This document shows positions 61,801 through 64,000 of a stretch of 64,000 bases of DNA, one piece after another (within the stretch, counting starts at the first letter, position 1; each line of letters begins with the position of its first letter). The translations under genes were made by a program, and so were the position numbers. Below the pieces are notes generated by a model, which worked only from the letters and a program-made list of their open reading frames with translations, was not told the DNA's origin and made no database searches. This DNA is from an uncultured Desulfobacter sp. (GTDB taxonomy: Bacteria > Desulfobacterota > Desulfobacteria > Desulfobacterales > Desulfobacteraceae): assembly GCF_963677125.1 (NCBI RefSeq), contig NZ_OY781882.1, positions 4,486,501 to 4,550,500 on the forward strand. The letters are read 5' to 3'.

Positions 61801-64000
61801 ATCCGTGGTGCTCACTGCACCGGTCAGCGTCAGATCTCCGGTCAGCGTGGCGATGTCCAGTGTGCCCCCGGCACTTACACCGCCAAGAGTCATCGTGTCG
61901 GCGTCGATGATCGAGACGTTTTGGCCGGAAAGCACCGATACGGTCCCACTAAAGTCATTGTTCGTATTTACCAGGATTATGTCATTTGTTCCTGCATCAA
62001 GGGATGTTGTCCCCCCCACCACCATTTCAGCACTTTGAGTGATTGCATTATTACAGGAAAGGCTCAGATTACCGTTGACAGTGATTCCGGCATTGATGTT
62101 GATGTCGTCAATTGCGTCTATGCTCAGGTTCCCGCCGGCGGTAACCGCATCTGCAAAAGTGATATTGGGAGTGATATCACCTGTGGTGGGAATGGTGCCG
62201 GGGAGATAGATACGGGATATCTGTACGTCATCTGTTACCGCTGTGTTCCTCAGCGTATTGAACACTAACCTGTAATAGGTGTAGGCGGTACTATTTGCAA
62301 AAGTGACTTCCGGATAATCTGTATAACGAGTTGTGGGTGGCGAAAGAGTGCCGGACGCAATTTCAACCATATCTGCTGTTGTCGAGGTGTTGGAACCGTA
62401 AAGTGTAAATGAGGTTGGATCTCTTTCGTAGGCATCATTTGCGGTTGTAAGTTTCAACCCCGTAACAATATAGGGATTCGACCCTTCAATGAGTACATCC
62501 GTATCTTCCCCATAGTGGTTTAAATATTTTGTACCAACGCTTCCGTCAAATGCTTTGTCGACTGTTTCCGTCGCCGGAGAAGAACCATAGGAAATGCTGT
62601 ATGCCGATGTCGGTAGACCGGCTGCGATGCTCTCAAGATTTGCACCTTCACTGCCGACAGTTTGCAGAATAATGTTATTTGTCGCGGCAACCTGATTGCG
62701 ATAAGTCTGTTCCCCAAGTGTTGTGATATCGGCCCCGATATAGGTAGTATCCCCGGCATCCGCATCCAAAAATAGCAGTGGCGTTTCCCCGCCGACTTCT
62801 CCTTGAATCGACACCTCTCCATTACCTGTAAGGGTGAACCCAAAGGCGCCGTTGATTGTGTTTGTAAATGTCAAGGTTCCGGATTCGGAAACTGCTTCTA
62901 CGTCAGCGCCGACAAGGGTTATGGTGCCGCTTAGCGTATTTGTACCACGATTGATGATCGCACCGGTACCACCCACCCCTGTCCCTGCCACTGAAAGAGG
63001 ATCGGCAATGTTAATATCACCTTCAAGTATCAGTGTCGCCCCCTGGGAAATCGTCGTGCCGTTGCTTGTACTTCCCAGAGCGCTGCTATGTCGCGCGGTA
63101 AGGGTTGCCGTATTCACGGTGAGCAGACCATCAAATGAATTTGTCCCTGAAAGGATCAGGTCTCCACCGTTGAGGGTGATACCGCCTGAGCCGGAAATGG
63201 TTCCCGACACCTCTCCATTGTTGTTTTCAATAGTGACGGTACTGGTATTCAGTTGGATATTGCCGGACCCCGCAATGGATTGAATCGTCCCAACAGCATT
63301 TGAGTTGGAGAAGATAAGCGTTCCCGAGTTTTGAATGTGTGCGGATGAGCTCAGGCTTTGGCCGAAATTGTCTGTTATGGCAAGGGACGAACCTGAATCA
63401 ATGGTTGTATTTCCTGTAAAGGTGTTGTTTTCATTGCTGATGTTCAACAGCCCGGCGCCTGTGGTCTGCAACCCGCCGCTGCCGGAGATAATGCCCGAGA
63501 GCGTTGATGGCAGTGCGGCATCAACGATCAGATTGCCACCGTTTAACGTAATATTTGATGAAGAGGTCACACTCCCTGCCGCAGTTGCGTAAAAGTCACC
63601 ACTTACGGTTGAATCGCCAAGAACCAAATTATTGGAATCCTGCAGGCTGACGCTATTTGCAGAAACCACTGAAACGGCACCGGTAAAATCATTACTGCTG
63701 TTGACAAGAGAGAGATCATTGGCGCCGGCGGTCAAGGTTGTGGTGCCGCCGATGTCAAAGATGCCGGTGCCTTGGAATGGACCGTTTGAGGTCAAGCTCA
63801 GATTGCCGCTCCCGGTCGTTTGGAGCAGGCTGGTCGTTAACGATTGTTGAAATGCTGTACCAGAGACATTATTCGCAATCAGGGTGATATCGCCGTCTTC
63901 GGTGCTGATGCTTCCCGAGCCGAGATTGTAGGATGAGGTATCTCCCATACCAATTCCCGCGGAACCGCCATCAGGCGTTCCGGTAATTGATATGGATCCC
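58849..64000 (-). CDS. Giant repeat-rich surface adhesin/exoprotein (5' end outside window)
   Basis: At least 1716 residues of a secreted filamentous protein. The frame is open to the right edge, so the N-terminus with the signal and secretion domain is missing. The visible order is: autotransporter-type glycine-rich beta repeats (GSGGITLNGGDLILSGTNSF and similar) over the first 400 or so; a discoidin/F5-8C-like domain (DKAFDGSVGTKYLN) near 480-640; more beta repeats; an MBG-like domain (LTITADDETITYGNTPTLST); six tandem YDG domains; another MBG-like domain (YDGSAYSGGNGVIYSG); and a C-terminal beta region. No beta-barrel translocator is present at the C-terminus, which suggests two-partner or type I export rather than a classical autotransporter. 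The role is probably attachment or aggregation. Confidence 0.85.
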   Translation of the reverse strand, partial: GSISITGTPDGGSAGIGMGDTSSYNLGSGSISTEDGDITLIANNVSGTAFQQSLTTSLLQTTGSGNLSLTSNGPFQGTGIFDIGGTTTLTAGANDLSLVNSSNDFTGAVSVVSANSVSLQDSNNLVLGDSTVSGDFYATAAGSVTSSSNITLNGGNLIVDAALPSTLSGIISGSGGLQTTGAGLLNISNENNTFTGNTTIDSGSSLAITDNFGQSLSSSAHIQNSGTLIFSNSNAVGTIQSIAGSGNIQLNTSTVTIENNNGEVSGTISGSGGITLNGGDLILSGTNSFDGLLTVNTATLTARHSSALGSTSNGTTISQGATLILEGDINIADPLSVAGTGVGGTGAIINRGTNTLSGTITLVGADVEAVSESGTLTFTNTINGAFGFTLTGNGEVSIQGEVGGETPLLFLDADAGDTTYIGADITTLGEQTYRNQVAATNNIILQTVGSEGANLESIAAGLPTSAYSISYGSSPATETVDKAFDGSVGTKYLNHYGEDTDVLIEGSNPYIVTGLKLTTANDAYERDPTSFTLYGSNTSTTADMVEIASGTLSPPTTRYTDYPEVTFANSTAYTYYRLVFNTLRNTAVTDDVQISRIYLPGTIPTTGDITPNITFADAVTAGGNLSIDAIDDININAGITVNGNLSLSCNNAITQSAEMVVGGTTSLDAGTNDIILVNTNNDFSGTVSVLSGQNVSIIDADTMTLGGVSAGGTLDIATLTGDLTLTGAVSTTDDTENAVKLNAGKNTTAGTATGGNIIVSGGSVSTGAGGRATLYTGSVSGSSGLTALVGSGSSNFRYNSDESLTNFTAALGSGNYAIYREQPTLTITADDETITYGNTPTLSTTISGLVNGDDEGDTISTDATVSVGGSNSTSGFSISGTHALSPSGAANDFGYAIQYAAGTLTVNTKALTLSGITAEDKLYDGTTDANVDASAAIYSGLVSGDALSVSATGTFSDKNAGNNKTVNLNSSYSGADAGNYTITDQDETTANISPKTLSVSGITAENKTYDGTTDANVDTAAAVYSGLVSGDTLSVSATGTFSDKNAGNNKTVDLNSSYSGADTGNYTITDQDETTANISPKTLSVSGITAENKTYDGTTDANVDTAAAVYSGLVSGDTLSVSATGTFSDKNAGNNKTVDLNSSYSGADTGNYTITDQDETTANILPKTLSVSGITAENKTYDGTTDANVDTAAAIYSGLVSGDVLSVSATGTFSDKNAGNNKTVNLNNSYSGADAGNYTITDQDETTANISPKTLSVSGITAENKTYDGTTDANVDTAAAIYSGLVSGDALSVSASGTFSDKNAGNNKTVDLNSSYSGADAGNYAITDQDETTANISPKTLSVSGITAENKTYDGTTDANVDTAAAIYSGLLSGDALSVSATGTFSDKNAGNNKTVNLNSSYSGADAGNYAITDQNTTTAHILQAALAVTANDDSTTYDGSAYSGGNGVIYSGFATGEDSSVLGGTLAYGGDSQGAVQSGEYTIAPSGFTSDNYAITYLDGTLTIEENRTTDTVINNSLEQEQGNGNETGTGASDTTIITDNAGSNASGLINLIGGTDTTITLASDTSVETATFSTNGDTVTLSSGEQDNRTMTEIGLISVFSQSTDGNVEARGGYVVSENTAATSLTSVSSGTDVNINARNLDNARHADFSLTTTDGAIIDLTASVTADGVLIISGSDGIAGMNQDQVVLMGLQIAKQELNIELGRIKAIVLSSK
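59715..61262 (-). repeat. Six tandem 258-base repeats encoding YDG domains
   Basis: The codons for YDGTT recur every 258 bases (near 61231, 60973, 60715, 60457, 60199 and 59941). Each unit encodes 86 residues that begin SGITAE and end near TTANISPKTLSV. Copies 2 and 3 are almost identical in protein, and the others differ at a few positions such as AAV/AAI and GDT/GDA. The high DNA identity implies recent duplication or gene conversion, and copy number may vary between strains or be wrong in assemblies. Confidence 0.9.

Overview
The window looks like chromosome from a sulfate-reducing bacterium of the Desulfobacteraceae/Desulfobacter type (Desulfobacterota). The main reason is the set of dissimilatory sulfate-reduction genes on the minus strand: aprB-aprA (APS reductase) followed by qmoA-qmoB-qmoC (the quinone-interacting membrane complex that feeds electrons to APS reductase). 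A multiheme c-type cytochrome, a TRAP uptake system and a large secreted adhesin fit the same kind of organism. The genus is an inference from gene content; no 16S rRNA gene is present.

Layout. 1-1567: TRAP dicarboxylate-type transporter (dctQ, dctP; minus; dctQ runs off the left edge). 1758-2745: triheme cytochrome and SYLF-domain protein (plus). 3095-8054: a branched-chain amino-acid-type ABC operon livG-livK-livH-livM-livF (minus). 8284-13925: a four-gene plus-strand SOS mutagenesis operon, lexA-DUF72-imuB-dnaE2, with no imuA. 14206-15608: ammonium transporter amtB behind a sigma-54 promoter. 15771-15949: tRNA-Phe and tRNA-Glu. 15995-22502: radical SAM protein, a chemoreceptor with three tandem CZB zinc-binding modules, an orphan PHP module, an alanine-type aminotransferase and an OmpA-family lipoprotein. 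22906-30501: qmoCBA and aprAB (minus). 30943-33776: YkgJ-type cysteine protein, SDR enzyme, LysR regulator. 33931-37874: pta, a second YkgJ-like protein, dGTPase (minus). 37944-53790: a long plus-strand core information-processing block (deaminase, infC-rpmI-rplT-pheS-pheT, tRNA-Gly, rimP-nusA-infB-rbfA-truB-rpsO-pnp, MBL-fold hydrolase). 53859-58604: a frame-disrupted AAA/PD-(D/E)XK protein and a SWIM/SNF2 helicase (minus). 58849-64000: a very large repeat-rich adhesin, N-terminus outside the window.

How the genes work together. AprAB reduces APS to sulfite and AMP in the cytoplasm while QmoABC transfers electrons from the menaquinone pool. The two operons are adjacent and separated by a strong terminator. 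The lexA cassette encodes its own repressor, a non-catalytic Y-family adaptor (active-site acidic residues replaced, clamp-binding motif QADLF kept) and an error-prone polymerase with an intact catalytic triad, so it reads as a self-regulated damage-tolerance module in which a DUF72 protein sits where imuA is usually found. The infC to pnp block is the usual translation/RNA-turnover supercluster, with infC apparently using a rare AUA start.

Unusual points are the DUF72-containing mutasome cassette and the ACATT array in front of it, the triple-CZB chemoreceptor, an orphan PHP module that has lost metal ligands, a small family of inverted-repeat elements placed directly after stop codons, and three single-base indels in short homopolymers. 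One of these breaks qmoB, a gene a sulfate reducer should need, so sequence error must be considered. All calls are from reading the sequence; no database search was run.
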